From NCBI GenBank assembly GCA_964628195.1, contig CAZVPF010000007.1:43967-107966 (forward strand): a stretch of 64,000 nucleotides of DNA, in the 5' to 3' direction. The notes under the pieces were generated by a model. It was not told the origin of the DNA, searched no databases, and saw only the letters and a list, made by a program, of their open reading frames with translations. The translations under genes and the position numbers were made by a program. The stretch is from CAZVPF01 sp964628195 (GTDB lineage: Bacteria > Planctomycetota > Phycisphaerae > Sedimentisphaerales > Anaerohalosphaeraceae). This document shows, piece after piece, positions 42,853-51,426 of the stretch; positions within the stretch are counted from its first letter, which is position 1; each line of letters begins with the position of its first letter.

Positions 42853-44310
42853 TTAATGTTCGAGAGGTTTTAGCAGCGGGAAAAGGATCACATCGCGGAT
42901 GCTCGTGGCGTTGGTCAAGAGCATGACAAGGCGGTCGATGCCCACGCCCAGCCCGCCAGCAGGGGGCATTGCGTATTTCAGGGCGGTGATAAAGTCCTCG
43001 TCCATTGTCGCCATGGTCTCTTCCTGACCCTTTAGCTGCTTGCGGAAGTTTTCTTCCTGGACAGCGGGGTCGTTCAGCTCGGTATAAGCGTTTGCCAGTT
43101 CCATCTTGCCGATGAAAAGCTCGAAGCGTTCTGCATATTTCGGGTCCTTATTCGAGGGCTTTGTGAGCGGGCATATCGCTGCAGGGTAGTCGATCACGAA
43201 AGTAGGATCGACAAGGTGGTCTTCAACGGTATGCTCGAATACCTCGTTGATTACGACCGCGTCGTCCATGCCCGATTCGTCGATGCCGAAGGTGCGAGCT
43301 TTTTCGCGTATTGCCGCAACGTCATCGATATCACAGCCGCTGTGCTCTTTGAGCAGGTCGGCATAGCGTGCCCGGCGCCAAGGCCTGGAGTAGTCTATTT
43401 CCATTTCCCCGAAGGGCAGCTTCTTGCCGTCGCAGTGTTTGTCGACCAGCGCGGAGATAAGCTGCTCGGTGATATCCATCATTACGTTGTAGTCGGCGTA
43501 GGCCTGGTAAAGCTCCATCATGGTGAACTCGGGATTGTGACGCGTGCTGAGCCCCTCGTTGCGGAAGTTGCGGTTTATCTCGAATACCTTTTCCATACCG
43601 CCTACCAGCAGGCGCTTCAGGAAAAGCTCGGGAGCGATCCGCAGGTAGAGGTCCATGTCAAGCGTGTTGTGGTGCGTAATGAAAGGTCTTGCTGCTGCGC
43701 CGCCTGCGATGGACTGCATCATGGGTGTTTCAACTTCGCAAAAACCAAGGCTGGTTAAAAAATTTCTCGCTGAGGCGATAATATCACTTCTGGTTTTGAA
43801 CTGTGTCATTACATCCGGGTTTGCCCACAGATCGACGTACCGCTGGCGGTAACGCATGTCAACATCGGCCAGACCGTGGAACTTTTCCGGGGGGGGCAGC
43901 AGGGCCTTTGAAAGGAGTGTAACCTGTTCGGCCCAGATGGTTATCTCGCCGGTTTTTGTCCTGCCGAGCTGACCTTCTGCGCCGATAATGTCTCCCAGGT
44001 CCAGCAGTTTTAGAAGCGGCCACTGTTCGGCGAGCAGCTTCTTTGAGAGCCCAAGCTGGATAGTGCCGCTTGAGTCGCGCAAAGTTATGAATATCAGCTT
44101 ACCGATATCGCGCAGAAGGACTATTCGGCCGGCTGCTTTGACGGTGGTGCCTTCTGGCTCGCCTGCGTCGAGGAACTTCTGCTTAACGGACTCTGCCGGC
44201 TGGGCCCCTTCATAGATGCCGCCATAAGGGTCAACGCCCAGTTCACGGATTTTCTCGAGCTTTTCCATTCGCTGCTGCTGGAGTTTGTTAATGCCTTGTG
44301 TTTCGCTCAA
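42853..44310 (-). CDS. lysS: Lysyl-tRNA synthetase (class II)
   Basis: 485 residues. An N-terminal OB-fold anticodon domain (VKAAGRIVLLRDIGKLIFIT) is followed by the class II core: motif 2 FEINRNFRNEGLSTRHNPEF and TMMELYQAY, and motif 3 GLGVGIDRLVMLLT with the final RDVILFPLLKP. It charges tRNA-Lys in the cytoplasm. No editing domain is expected. An AAAGG site precedes the ATG. It heads the minus-strand cluster lysS, two permeases, lolD, ilvE and prenyl synthase, whose gaps are all under 40 bases. Confidence 0.96.
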   Translation of the reverse strand: MSETQGINKLQQQRMEKLEKIRELGVDPYGGIYEGAQPAESVKQKFLDAGEPEGTTVKAAGRIVLLRDIGKLIFITLRDSSGTIQLGLSKKLLAEQWPLLKLLDLGDIIGAEGQLGRTKTGEITIWAEQVTLLSKALLPPPEKFHGLADVDMRYRQRYVDLWANPDVMTQFKTRSDIIASARNFLTSLGFCEVETPMMQSIAGGAAARPFITHHNTLDMDLYLRIAPELFLKRLLVGGMEKVFEINRNFRNEGLSTRHNPEFTMMELYQAYADYNVMMDITEQLISALVDKHCDGKKLPFGEMEIDYSRPWRRARYADLLKEHSGCDIDDVAAIREKARTFGIDESGMDDAVVINEVFEHTVEDHLVDPTFVIDYPAAICPLTKPSNKDPKYAERFELFIGKMELANAYTELNDPAVQEENFRKQLKGQEETMATMDEDFITALKYAMPPAGGLGVGIDRLVMLLTNATSIRDVILFPLLKPLEH

Positions 44311-44399
44311 TTCATTGCCTTTCTAAATTTCGGTATAATCGCTGCTTTTTTTTGCCCGCCCGGGCCCGGATGGCGGACCGAAACAGGCATTTTGAACCG

Positions 44400-44427
44400 A
44401 TGATATATAAAACCTACCAAAAAGCAA
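44400..44427 (-). promoter_or_regulatory. Candidate promoter of the lysS cluster
   Basis: Minus strand TTGCTT, 16 bases, TATCAT, giving a leader of about 80 bases. The leader contains a very G+C-rich palindromic stretch (44355-44373 region). Weak -35. Confidence 0.28.
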
Positions 44428-44487
44428 GGCTAAAGAGGGGTTATTTAGAAACCGACTGATGCAGCCAGGCGGCAAAAAATAAAAAAC

Positions 44488-45633
44488 TCACTGGTGCCTT
44501 ATTTTCATGTATACTTCAAGATAGCTTTTTGCGACCTTGTGCCAGGTGAAGTTTCCGGCATGTTCCCGTGCGGCGAGGGACATTTGTTTATAGCGTTCGT
44601 GATTTTGTAACAGGCTTTTTATCGCTTCTGCAAGCGGTTCGGGGTCGGCAGGGTTTATAACTATGCCGGTTTTTTCCGTCACCAGTTCGTCAACCCCTTC
44701 ACACGGGGTTGTCACCACGGGCAGGGCAGTCGCTATTGCTTCGAGCATCGCGTTGGACATCCCCTCATGTATGCTGGTCATAAGGAATAGATCGTGCCGG
44801 CGGTAAAGCCCCGGCAGGGCGGCAGGTTCAACCCTGCCGGTGAAATCGACCTTTTCGGCGAGTCCAAGCTGTTCGGTTAGCTCCTTAAGGGCTGCCATCT
44901 GCGGCCCTTCGCCTGTTATGGTAAGCGTTGTGTCAATGCCCATAGCTTGCAGTATTCGCAGTGCGCGTATCTGCATGTCAATCCGTTTACGCGGGGTAAG
45001 CCGTGCGACACTTAGCAGCTTATAAGGGGACGACGGGGCGTTGTGTTCGTTTTCCGCAGGGCAGAATATATCCATATCGACACCATTGGGGATAACGTCA
45101 ATGTTAACTTTTGATGTGAACCTGCCGGCGAGTTTTGCAAGACCTGCGCTGTTTGCGATAACTTCCGAGGCGTTTTTGTATATGCTCTTAAACAGTGGGG
45201 CCAGGATAATGTAATCGAGTTTCAGCCTGGTGTTATAACCCGGCACATCTGAGCCGCGAAGTGAAATTACATACGGTAAGCTCTTGCGGGTCATCCACGG
45301 CAGGAAGCCAGATGGGAAAGCAAAAAAAGCGTGGACAAGGTCGCAGCGTTTCTCACTGACCAGTCGGCGGTGATAAGGCACTGCCTTAAACAGCCACTCG
45401 ATCACTTCCGATTTTCGCCAGTGGTGCAAATCTCTTTTTACAATGCCGAGCTTGTGTATTCTTATATTAGCCGCGAAATGGTCGATGATATCGCCGCGCC
45501 CGGGCTTTGAGGTTATAAGGTCAATGTCGATATCTTCGTTTTCGGCAAATTGACGCAGTACCTGGAGATTTGCATTGGCCCCGCCGCCGCCTATGGGCGG
45601 AAACTCATAATTGAGCATGAGCAATTTCATCAT
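44488..45633 (-). CDS. Glycosyltransferase family 4
   Basis: 381-residue GT-B enzyme, retaining. The N-terminal NYEFPPIGGGGANANLQVLR is the donor-independent Rossmann start; the C-terminal half has SVARLTPRKRIDMQIRALR, ITGEGPQ and the E-x7-E type motif SIHEGMSNAMLEAIATALPV. Cytoplasmic or membrane-peripheral, it adds a sugar to a lipid-linked or core glycan. Donor and acceptor are unknown. It overlaps the methyltransferase gene by four bases and is the last gene of the GT2-GT39-methyltransferase-GT4 operon. Confidence 0.88.
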   Translation of the reverse strand: MMKLLMLNYEFPPIGGGGANANLQVLRQFAENEDIDIDLITSKPGRGDIIDHFAANIRIHKLGIVKRDLHHWRKSEVIEWLFKAVPYHRRLVSEKRCDLVHAFFAFPSGFLPWMTRKSLPYVISLRGSDVPGYNTRLKLDYIILAPLFKSIYKNASEVIANSAGLAKLAGRFTSKVNIDVIPNGVDMDIFCPAENEHNAPSSPYKLLSVARLTPRKRIDMQIRALRILQAMGIDTTLTITGEGPQMAALKELTEQLGLAEKVDFTGRVEPAALPGLYRRHDLFLMTSIHEGMSNAMLEAIATALPVVTTPCEGVDELVTEKTGIVINPADPEPLAEAIKSLLQNHERYKQMSLAAREHAGNFTWHKVAKSYLEVYMKIRHQ

Positions 45634-46343
45634 CCGCGGCCTCCTTTATTTTTCCTTGCGACGACGAAGAGGTTGGTTTGCAGGGCGAGGGGGAGCTTAC
45701 GAAAATCGATCAGCCTGAACAGATGCCGAAACACGCCAAACTTGTTAAGGTTGTATTCGTTTCTTATGTCCATTTTCACGAACTCGCAGCTCATGCCGTG
45801 CGAAGCGAGAAGATTTTTCAAACTGCCCGGTGATTGCAGCGAAGGATGCGCCCTCCGCCAGCCGAGCGAGCGTGACTTCAGTGTTTCGTATATCGAGTTG
45901 CTAAGTTTGTTGGGGGTCTCAAACAGATAACTGCCGCCGGGTTTGAGCGCACGTGCTACTTCGGCGACATGCCGGTCCACTTCAGCGATGTGTTCGAGCA
46001 GGTCAAAGCTCAGTACAAGGTCGAAGCTTTCATCATCAAAAGGCAGCATTTCGGCTGGGAAAACGCGCAGGTCCAGCCCGGGGTGTTTTTCCCTGCCGAA
46101 CTCAATTGCCTTTTGCGAGATGTCGCCTGCAACTACTTTGCAGCCTTTTTCGGTGAGAAAAGCGGCGATCGAGCCTATGCCGCAGCCTATTTCGAGGGTC
46201 TTTGCCCCGGCTTTGACCAGACAGGTTTTTTCGAGGAAGGAAATATTAAGCTCGAAGTTGCCCCTGTGCAGCTTACCGGCAGCTATGCCTTCCTGCCAGG
46301 TCCTGTCATATCTTTCCTGCTGGTCGGCGAGGTCCCGTTCCAT
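45630..46343 (-). CDS. Class I SAM-dependent methyltransferase
   Basis: 237 residues. Motif I is LEIGCGIGSIAAFL with the acidic VAGDIS of motif II; LVLSFDLLEHIAEVDRHVAE and ALKPGGSYLFETPN are the later motifs of UbiE/COQ5-like enzymes. The VFRHLFRLIDF C-terminus is not diagnostic. Set among glycosyltransferase genes, it probably methylates a sugar or a lipid carrier intermediate, but a quinone substrate cannot be excluded. AGGA lies in the short gap after the GT39 gene. Confidence 0.85.
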   Translation of the reverse strand: MERDLADQQERYDRTWQEGIAAGKLHRGNFELNISFLEKTCLVKAGAKTLEIGCGIGSIAAFLTEKGCKVVAGDISQKAIEFGREKHPGLDLRVFPAEMLPFDDESFDLVLSFDLLEHIAEVDRHVAEVARALKPGGSYLFETPNKLSNSIYETLKSRSLGWRRAHPSLQSPGSLKNLLASHGMSCEFVKMDIRNEYNLNKFGVFRHLFRLIDFRKLPLALQTNLFVVARKNKGGRG

Positions 46344-46348
46344 AATTC

Positions 46349-48256
46349 TCAGCGGTCCTGTTTGAGTTCAAAAACCATATGCGAGCCGAAGTTTTTCATT
46401 ACGGGTTTGTAATTGTTCATAACGAATTCCCTGAACGGGGACATCGCCTCAAAACGTTTTGCCTCTTCAGGCGAGACTTTCTCGGATAAATACACCGTCC
46501 AGAACTTCTCGTAGGCCTCTATATACCGCGGATCGTTTGGCAGGGGGGTCGGGTGTTCCACTCCGAGCATTCCCTTTTGCAGAATCGGCCAAAGCTCCAG
46601 CGGCGGACTGGTCCAGGGGAAATGATTTTTTCGGGTGTCAACTATGAATTTGGGCGGGTCCTTTTTCAGTGACTTAAGGATTGTATATGCAACCCACTCG
46701 AGATAATCGGGCTCATAGACATGCATGTTTCCTTCAACCGCTTTTGCATGCGGGCTGAGTCTCTCGGCCTGAACGTATATACCGGGTATCCAGCCCCATA
46801 CGTAAATTTTGTCCTCAGGCTTGGAATGTTCGCGGATATAATCCCCTGCCGCCATCCAGGGATAAGTTATATCCCCGGAGGCAAGCTGCCGGGCCTCTTT
46901 AAGACGCTGGACGTATCCTCGTCTTCTTTCCAAGTTACCGTAGGGGTCCTTGTAGCGGGTTCCCCAATGCGGGCTGTACGTGATCCCTGCGAAGATGTGC
47001 CATGACATGGAGACGATAGCGACCGCACCGAAGGCTCCGATACCAAGCCAGGGCATTTTGTTTTGCGCTTCATGAAAACGCCTCGCGTAAAGGCCGACAA
47101 CATACGAACCGAGCATTGCCGCAGAAGCGTTGAGCGGCAGGTAGTATTGTTCATAAGAGCGCGGGCTAATCCATACGAACGCCATATCGAGAAGCCACCA
47201 CACCGCAAACAGCAGTACAAGGGACTCATGTGGATGCGGATTTTTAAGCTTGCTTTTTATTTTCAGCATAAACCGGACGATTCGCGTTATTATCGAGGCC
47301 AGTGCAAAGGTTATAGGCATGATGAGTATCATGTAGTATCTGCCCACGATGGGGGCCTGCTCTGAAAAGCCGAACAATCTCCTTGCCCCCGTGATGTAGC
47401 TTCCCGCCGCGGCGAGCGGGATTGAAAAAGCCATTGGTATCTGAATTGATCCGAGAGGCTTTAAAATAAATTCATAGGGCAGCGGGGTGTTCACATCGAG
47501 AAATATTATCCAAAGGTACACCGGCGCCAGCGAGGCGATACCGCCTGCAAGCAGCAGGCCGATATTTCGAAGCATAATTTTAACCGGCTGTTTTTCCAGA
47601 AGCGGGCGCGTAATGGTGTACAAGCCGATCGCGGCGATGCACGAAACGCCTGTCTCTTTAAACAGCGGAGCCCAGGCGGCGATTGCCCCGGAAAGTGCCA
47701 GCATCCACCACTTTCCACTTAGCCTGTGCAGCACACAGAAGCATACCCCTGCGACCATAAAGGAGATCATGAACTGCTCCTTTACATTGCCGTATTTAGC
47801 TATTACAGGCGCCGAAAGGTAAACCGCGGCGGTTACGACCGCGAACAGCCCGGCCAGCGAACCGAACGCGCGGCGCACCGTGTAGAACATAAGCACAAGA
47901 GCCCCCAACTGGAGCAAACCCTGTACAACTTTGGGCCCGACGTCGTTAAAACCGAAAACTGCAACGCCGATAATATTCATAAACAGCGTGCCGAGCCTTG
48001 CCGAAGGTGTTTCGTCGACACCTAACTTAGCTCCCTCGAGTATGTGCCTGGCGGAGTATGTATACGCGGCACTGTCGAAAGCCCCCGGTGTGTTCAGCTC
48101 CATGTACTTGCCGAGAACGAAAGGAACACCGGCAAGAACAAGAGCGAGAGTAAAATAAATTATCGTCGCACGGGAAAGTCTGCCTTTTTCAGCAAGTTTC
48201 GGGACGGGAGCGTCAGGCTGTTGTTCCGGCTGTCTCTTTTTTTTATGATATTTCAC
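46349..48256 (-). CDS. Polytopic glycosyltransferase of the GT39/ArnT superfamily
   Basis: 635 residues, about eleven transmembrane helices. It begins with a basic cytoplasmic tail. An extracytoplasmic first loop follows, with an acidic residue pair near residues 57-66 (NTPGAFDSAAYTYSARHILE), the typical position of the catalytic Asp in GT-C enzymes. A long soluble C-terminal domain (YKDPYGNLERRRGYVQRLKE onward, with DKIYVWGWIPGIY) follows the membrane part. It probably uses a polyprenyl-phosphate sugar made by the GT2 encoded upstream, as in the ArnC-ArnT pair. The acceptor may be lipid A, a glycan or a protein. Confidence 0.82.
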   Translation of the reverse strand: MKYHKKKRQPEQQPDAPVPKLAEKGRLSRATIIYFTLALVLAGVPFVLGKYMELNTPGAFDSAAYTYSARHILEGAKLGVDETPSARLGTLFMNIIGVAVFGFNDVGPKVVQGLLQLGALVLMFYTVRRAFGSLAGLFAVVTAAVYLSAPVIAKYGNVKEQFMISFMVAGVCFCVLHRLSGKWWMLALSGAIAAWAPLFKETGVSCIAAIGLYTITRPLLEKQPVKIMLRNIGLLLAGGIASLAPVYLWIIFLDVNTPLPYEFILKPLGSIQIPMAFSIPLAAAGSYITGARRLFGFSEQAPIVGRYYMILIMPITFALASIITRIVRFMLKIKSKLKNPHPHESLVLLFAVWWLLDMAFVWISPRSYEQYYLPLNASAAMLGSYVVGLYARRFHEAQNKMPWLGIGAFGAVAIVSMSWHIFAGITYSPHWGTRYKDPYGNLERRRGYVQRLKEARQLASGDITYPWMAAGDYIREHSKPEDKIYVWGWIPGIYVQAERLSPHAKAVEGNMHVYEPDYLEWVAYTILKSLKKDPPKFIVDTRKNHFPWTSPPLELWPILQKGMLGVEHPTPLPNDPRYIEAYEKFWTVYLSEKVSPEEAKRFEAMSPFREFVMNNYKPVMKNFGSHMVFELKQDR

Positions 48257-49244
48257 CTGAGACCTCCTGCGAGGGTTTGTCTTTACAGTCCAGTATTTTA
48301 TCTATGACGTATATTCGCCTGCCCTGTGATTCGTGGTATGTTCTGACAAGCATCTCGGCCAGCAGGCCCATGAGTATGAATTGTATGGTGGCGATTATAA
48401 AAAGTGTCGTGAGAATAAGCAGCGGGTTTCTGTTCATGGACAGGTGCATGGGGGAAATAAACTTCTGGTATAACATGACAATTCCCGCCAGGAATGCGCC
48501 TACCGCCGAAATGAAACCAAGGCCGCCGAAAACATAAATCGGCTTGGTGGAGAAGGACAACAGGAACCTCAGCGTGATAAGATCAAGTATAACCTTGACC
48601 GTTCTGCTTAGTCCGTATTTGGTTTTGCCTGTTGTTCGCGGACGGTGGTTGACGGTTATTTCGGCTACTTTTTCTCCGCTCCATGCAGCCAGTGCCGGTA
48701 TGAACCGGTGCATCTCTCCATATAGGTTTATCTGTGCAAGCGACTCGGCGCGATAAGCTTTGAGCGTACAACCGAAGTCGTGTATTTTCACACCTGTTAT
48801 TTTGGCGATGATCCAGTTGGCGATGCACGAAGGCAGCTTTCGGGTTACAACGTGGTCGTGCCGCTTTCGCCGCCATCCGCTTACGATGTCATAACCCTCG
48901 TCGAGTTTATCAAGCAGAATGGGGATATCTGCCGGGTCGTTCTGGAGGTCGGCGTCGATAGGTATAATTATCGCACCGCGTGAATATTCGAAGCCGGCAC
49001 TTAGAGCAGCAGTTTGGCCGAAATTTTTACGCAGCTTAATCAAACGGACATTCGAATCGCCTGATTGGATATTCTGCAGAATTTCAAAGCTGCGGTCTCT
49101 GCTGCCGTCGTCGACATAGATGATCTCGTAAGTGTATTTACCGCTAACTGTTTCAGTAATTTCCTTGTGCAACTGTTCGAGGCTGTCCTGCTCGTTAAGC
49201 AGTGGGACCACCACTGAAAGGTCGACAACAGGTTTTTGCTGCAT
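48243..49244 (-). CDS. Polyprenyl-phosphate glycosyltransferase (GT2, ArnC/DPM1-like)
   Basis: 333 residues. GT-A domain with VVVPLLNEQDSLEQLHKEI, YVDDGSRDRSFEIL and the metal-binding IPIDADLQNDPADI; DYGCTLKAYR-like DFGCTLKAYRAE near residue 155 is typical of the DPM1/ArnC group. Two C-terminal transmembrane helices (IYVFGGLGFISAVGAFLAG and PLLILTTLFIIATIQFILMG) anchor it. It transfers a sugar from a nucleotide to undecaprenyl phosphate. It overlaps the GT39 gene by 14 bases, whose product probably uses the lipid-linked sugar. The first gene of the operon, with a candidate promoter upstream. Confidence 0.9.
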   Translation of the reverse strand: MQQKPVVDLSVVVPLLNEQDSLEQLHKEITETVSGKYTYEIIYVDDGSRDRSFEILQNIQSGDSNVRLIKLRKNFGQTAALSAGFEYSRGAIIIPIDADLQNDPADIPILLDKLDEGYDIVSGWRRKRHDHVVTRKLPSCIANWIIAKITGVKIHDFGCTLKAYRAESLAQINLYGEMHRFIPALAAWSGEKVAEITVNHRPRTTGKTKYGLSRTVKVILDLITLRFLLSFSTKPIYVFGGLGFISAVGAFLAGIVMLYQKFISPMHLSMNRNPLLILTTLFIIATIQFILMGLLAEMLVRTYHESQGRRIYVIDKILDCKDKPSQEVSGEIS

Positions 49245-49311
49245 AATATCTCCCGTTAATTTTCAAGCAGCCTGGTTTCTGCTTAGCTGCCGGGTTAACT
49301 CAATAAACGGA

Positions 49312-49340
49312 ATTTTACCTTTTTAGGGCGTATGTGTAAA
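49312..49340 (-). promoter_or_regulatory. Promoter of the GT2-led glycan operon
   Basis: Minus strand TTTACA, exactly 17 bases, TAAAAT; leader of about 60 bases with a GGGAG ribosome site before the ATG at 49244. Confidence 0.45.
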
Positions 49341-49422
49341 GCCCCGGCGCTGTTGTAAAAGAAAAAAGTCAGTTTTTTGCGTTGAGTTTAGTTATTGTCT
49401 TTTTCCCAAACCCTGCCAATAT

Positions 49423-49674
49423 TCAGCAAATTTCTCCATCTTCGTCAACATAACAGGCATCGGACTGGAACTTGTACCACTGCTGCTTGACCTTTTCGAG
49501 TTCATCTATGTGCCTGCTTATCTCGGCAAGTCCTTTGTATTGTTTCCCCTCGTCCTCGAGAACAGGGTCGCCGGCTTTGCGGTCACAAACCTCAAAAGCA
49601 AGGCCCATTTGGGTTAGCCTCTCCTCGGCTTCGATACCTGCCTGATCATGCCTGTCACGTAATAGCTTTATCAT
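49423..49674 (-). CDS. Small cytoplasmic protein, possibly a glutaredoxin-like fold
   Basis: 83 residues from the ATG at 49674, chosen because AAAGGGGG lies 6 bases upstream; the longer reading from 49752 has no such site. The pattern IKLLRDRHDQAGIEAEERLT, then MGLAFEVCDRK, DPVLEDEGKQYKGLAEISRH and a Glu-rich helix resembles the beta-alpha-beta-beta-alpha order of a small thioredoxin/glutaredoxin fold. There is no CXXC; the only early Cys is in FEVC, with two more near the end (ACYVDEDGEIC). Function unknown; the fold is inference. Transcribed away from asnS. Confidence 0.6.
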   Translation of the reverse strand: MIKLLRDRHDQAGIEAEERLTQMGLAFEVCDRKAGDPVLEDEGKQYKGLAEISRHIDELEKVKQQWYKFQSDACYVDEDGEIC

Positions 49675-49706
49675 AACGGCCCCCTTTATCGCGAAATACT
49701 TTAGAT

Positions 49707-49734
49707 TTGAATATAATATACATACTATTATAAT
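49707..49734 (+). promoter_or_regulatory. Promoter of asnS
   Basis: TTGAAT, 16 bases, TATAAT; predicted start near 49741, leader of about 55 bases ending with an AAAGGA ribosome site. Confidence 0.55.
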
Positions 49735-49796
49735 ACGTATAGAGAGAAACATTGTTTTTGCCGGTTTTCCGGCTGGATTTTTAAGAAAGGACTCTT

Positions 49797-51302
49797 ATGC
49801 CGCAGTTTTCAGACATCAAGGACCTTAAAAAGCATATCGGGCAGGAAGTGAGGCTTCGCGGCTGGTTATATAACAACAGGCCTTCGGGTAAGGTGCAGTT
49901 TCTTGTGCTGCGCGACGGCACGGGGTTGTGTCAGTGTGTTATCGAAAAGGCAAATATGGACGAGAAGCTTTATGACAGGCTCGCACACGCAGGCAGGGAG
50001 TCGGCACTTGTTGTTAGCGGCACAGCGAGGCCGGACGAGCGTTCGCCGGGCGGTGTCGAGCTTGCGGTAAGTTCGGCGCAGATCATTTCAGAGGCGACGG
50101 ATTACCCGATTACGCCTAAGGAGCACGGTATAGATTTCCTGCTCAAGCACAGGCATCTGCATCTGCGTTCGCTTCAGCAGTGGGCGCTTTTGAAGGTACG
50201 GCATACAATAATCGACGCGATAAGACGGTTCTTTAACGACAATGGTTTTACACTTATCGATACTCCCATATTCACAGCTCTTGCAGGTGAGGGCGAGCAG
50301 ACGCTTTTCGAGGTCGATTACTTCGGTTCACCTATACACCTTGCCCAGACGGGGCAGCTTTATCTCGAATCGGCTGCGATGAGCTTCGGCAAAGTCTACT
50401 GCTTCGGGCCGACTTTCCGGGCCGAGAAATCCAAGACAAGAAGACACCTCACAGAGTTCTGGATGGTCGAGCCGGAAGTTGCATGGATAGACCTGCCTGG
50501 CCTGCTGGAACTTGCGGAAAATTTCGTCACTTCAATAGTCACAGCCGTGCTCGACAACAACAGCGAACAGCTTGAACTGCTCGGGGCGGATATCGAGGGG
50601 CTGAAAAAGATTGCCCCGCCTTTTGAAAGGCTGACATACACCGATGCAGCCGAGCTTTTGAAAAGCGACAGGATTGCGAAATATATGACCGACAGGCTGG
50701 CGGAGTATAAAGCACGCAAGGCTGATATCGGAACCCGGATGGCCGAGATAGATGAAGAGCTTAAAGGTTCTCTCAAGAAATGGAAGCAGGAAAAGCTCGC
50801 CCAGGAGCAAAATGACCTTCGCGCAGAACTTGCCGACCTTGAGGTACTTATCGAAAATAACCCCAAACACGCCGATCTTGCCGCGAATTTTGCCTGGGGT
50901 AAGGACCTTGGCGGCTCGGATGAGACGATAATCTCCCAGCAGTTCGACAAGCCGGTATTCGTGACGCATTACCCGCGCGAGGCGAAAGCGTTTTATATGA
51001 AGACCGACCGGTCGAATGATAAGGTAGTGGAGAATTTCGACATGCTCGCACCTGCAGGTTTTGGGGAAATAATCGGCGGGTCCGTGCGTGAAGATGATTA
51101 CGATGCGCTTATAAAGCGGATACAGGGGATGGGTCTTGATCCTCATAACTATCAGTGGTATATTGACTTGCGCAGATACGGCAGTGTGCCGCACGGCGGA
51201 TTCGGTTTGGGCGTTGAAAGAACAACAGCTTGGATAACCAACCAGAAACACATCCGCCAGTGTATACCTTTCCCAAGGATGATGGATAAGGTGTATATAT
51301 AG
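49797..51302 (+). CDS. asnS: Asparaginyl-tRNA synthetase with coiled-coil insertion
   Basis: 501-residue class IIb enzyme charging tRNA-Asn. The OB-fold region has LRGWLYNNRPSGKVQFLVLR, the core FRAEKSKTRRHLTEFWMVEP (motif 2) and GFGLGVERTTAWIT (motif 3). It differs from standard AsnRS by about 60 extra residues (near 295-355), a Lys/Glu/Leu-rich heptad-like region between YTDAAELLKS and FAWGKDLGG, probably a helical hairpin. The presence of an AsnRS suggests direct tRNA-Asn charging, although an amidotransferase route elsewhere is not excluded. Strong promoter and ribosome site upstream. Confidence 0.93.
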   Translation: MPQFSDIKDLKKHIGQEVRLRGWLYNNRPSGKVQFLVLRDGTGLCQCVIEKANMDEKLYDRLAHAGRESALVVSGTARPDERSPGGVELAVSSAQIISEATDYPITPKEHGIDFLLKHRHLHLRSLQQWALLKVRHTIIDAIRRFFNDNGFTLIDTPIFTALAGEGEQTLFEVDYFGSPIHLAQTGQLYLESAAMSFGKVYCFGPTFRAEKSKTRRHLTEFWMVEPEVAWIDLPGLLELAENFVTSIVTAVLDNNSEQLELLGADIEGLKKIAPPFERLTYTDAAELLKSDRIAKYMTDRLAEYKARKADIGTRMAEIDEELKGSLKKWKQEKLAQEQNDLRAELADLEVLIENNPKHADLAANFAWGKDLGGSDETIISQQFDKPVFVTHYPREAKAFYMKTDRSNDKVVENFDMLAPAGFGEIIGGSVREDDYDALIKRIQGMGLDPHNYQWYIDLRRYGSVPHGGFGLGVERTTAWITNQKHIRQCIPFPRMMDKVYI

Positions 51303-51334
51303 TTAACCAGCGCTGCTTTTATGCCATTGTTTGC

Positions 51335-51363
51335 TTGACAGGTGGAATAAGGGGGGGTATGAT
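51335..51363 (+). promoter_or_regulatory. Consensus promoter of the isocitrate dehydrogenase gene
   Basis: TTGACA, exactly 17 bases, TATGAT: the best sigma-70 match in the window. Predicted start near 51370; leader of about 57 bases with GGAG before the ATG. Confidence 0.75.
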
Positions 51364-51426
51364 ACCTCTTTTCGGGGGTGGTTTCTGTGAAAAAAAGATG
51401 ATAAATGTTTTATTTTGGAGTTGTTT

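Noticed and set aside
44345..44380. G+C-rich palindrome with a T-run as a terminator
   Set aside because: The T-run precedes the hairpin on the plus strand, so on the transcribed minus strand the hairpin is followed by A, not U.
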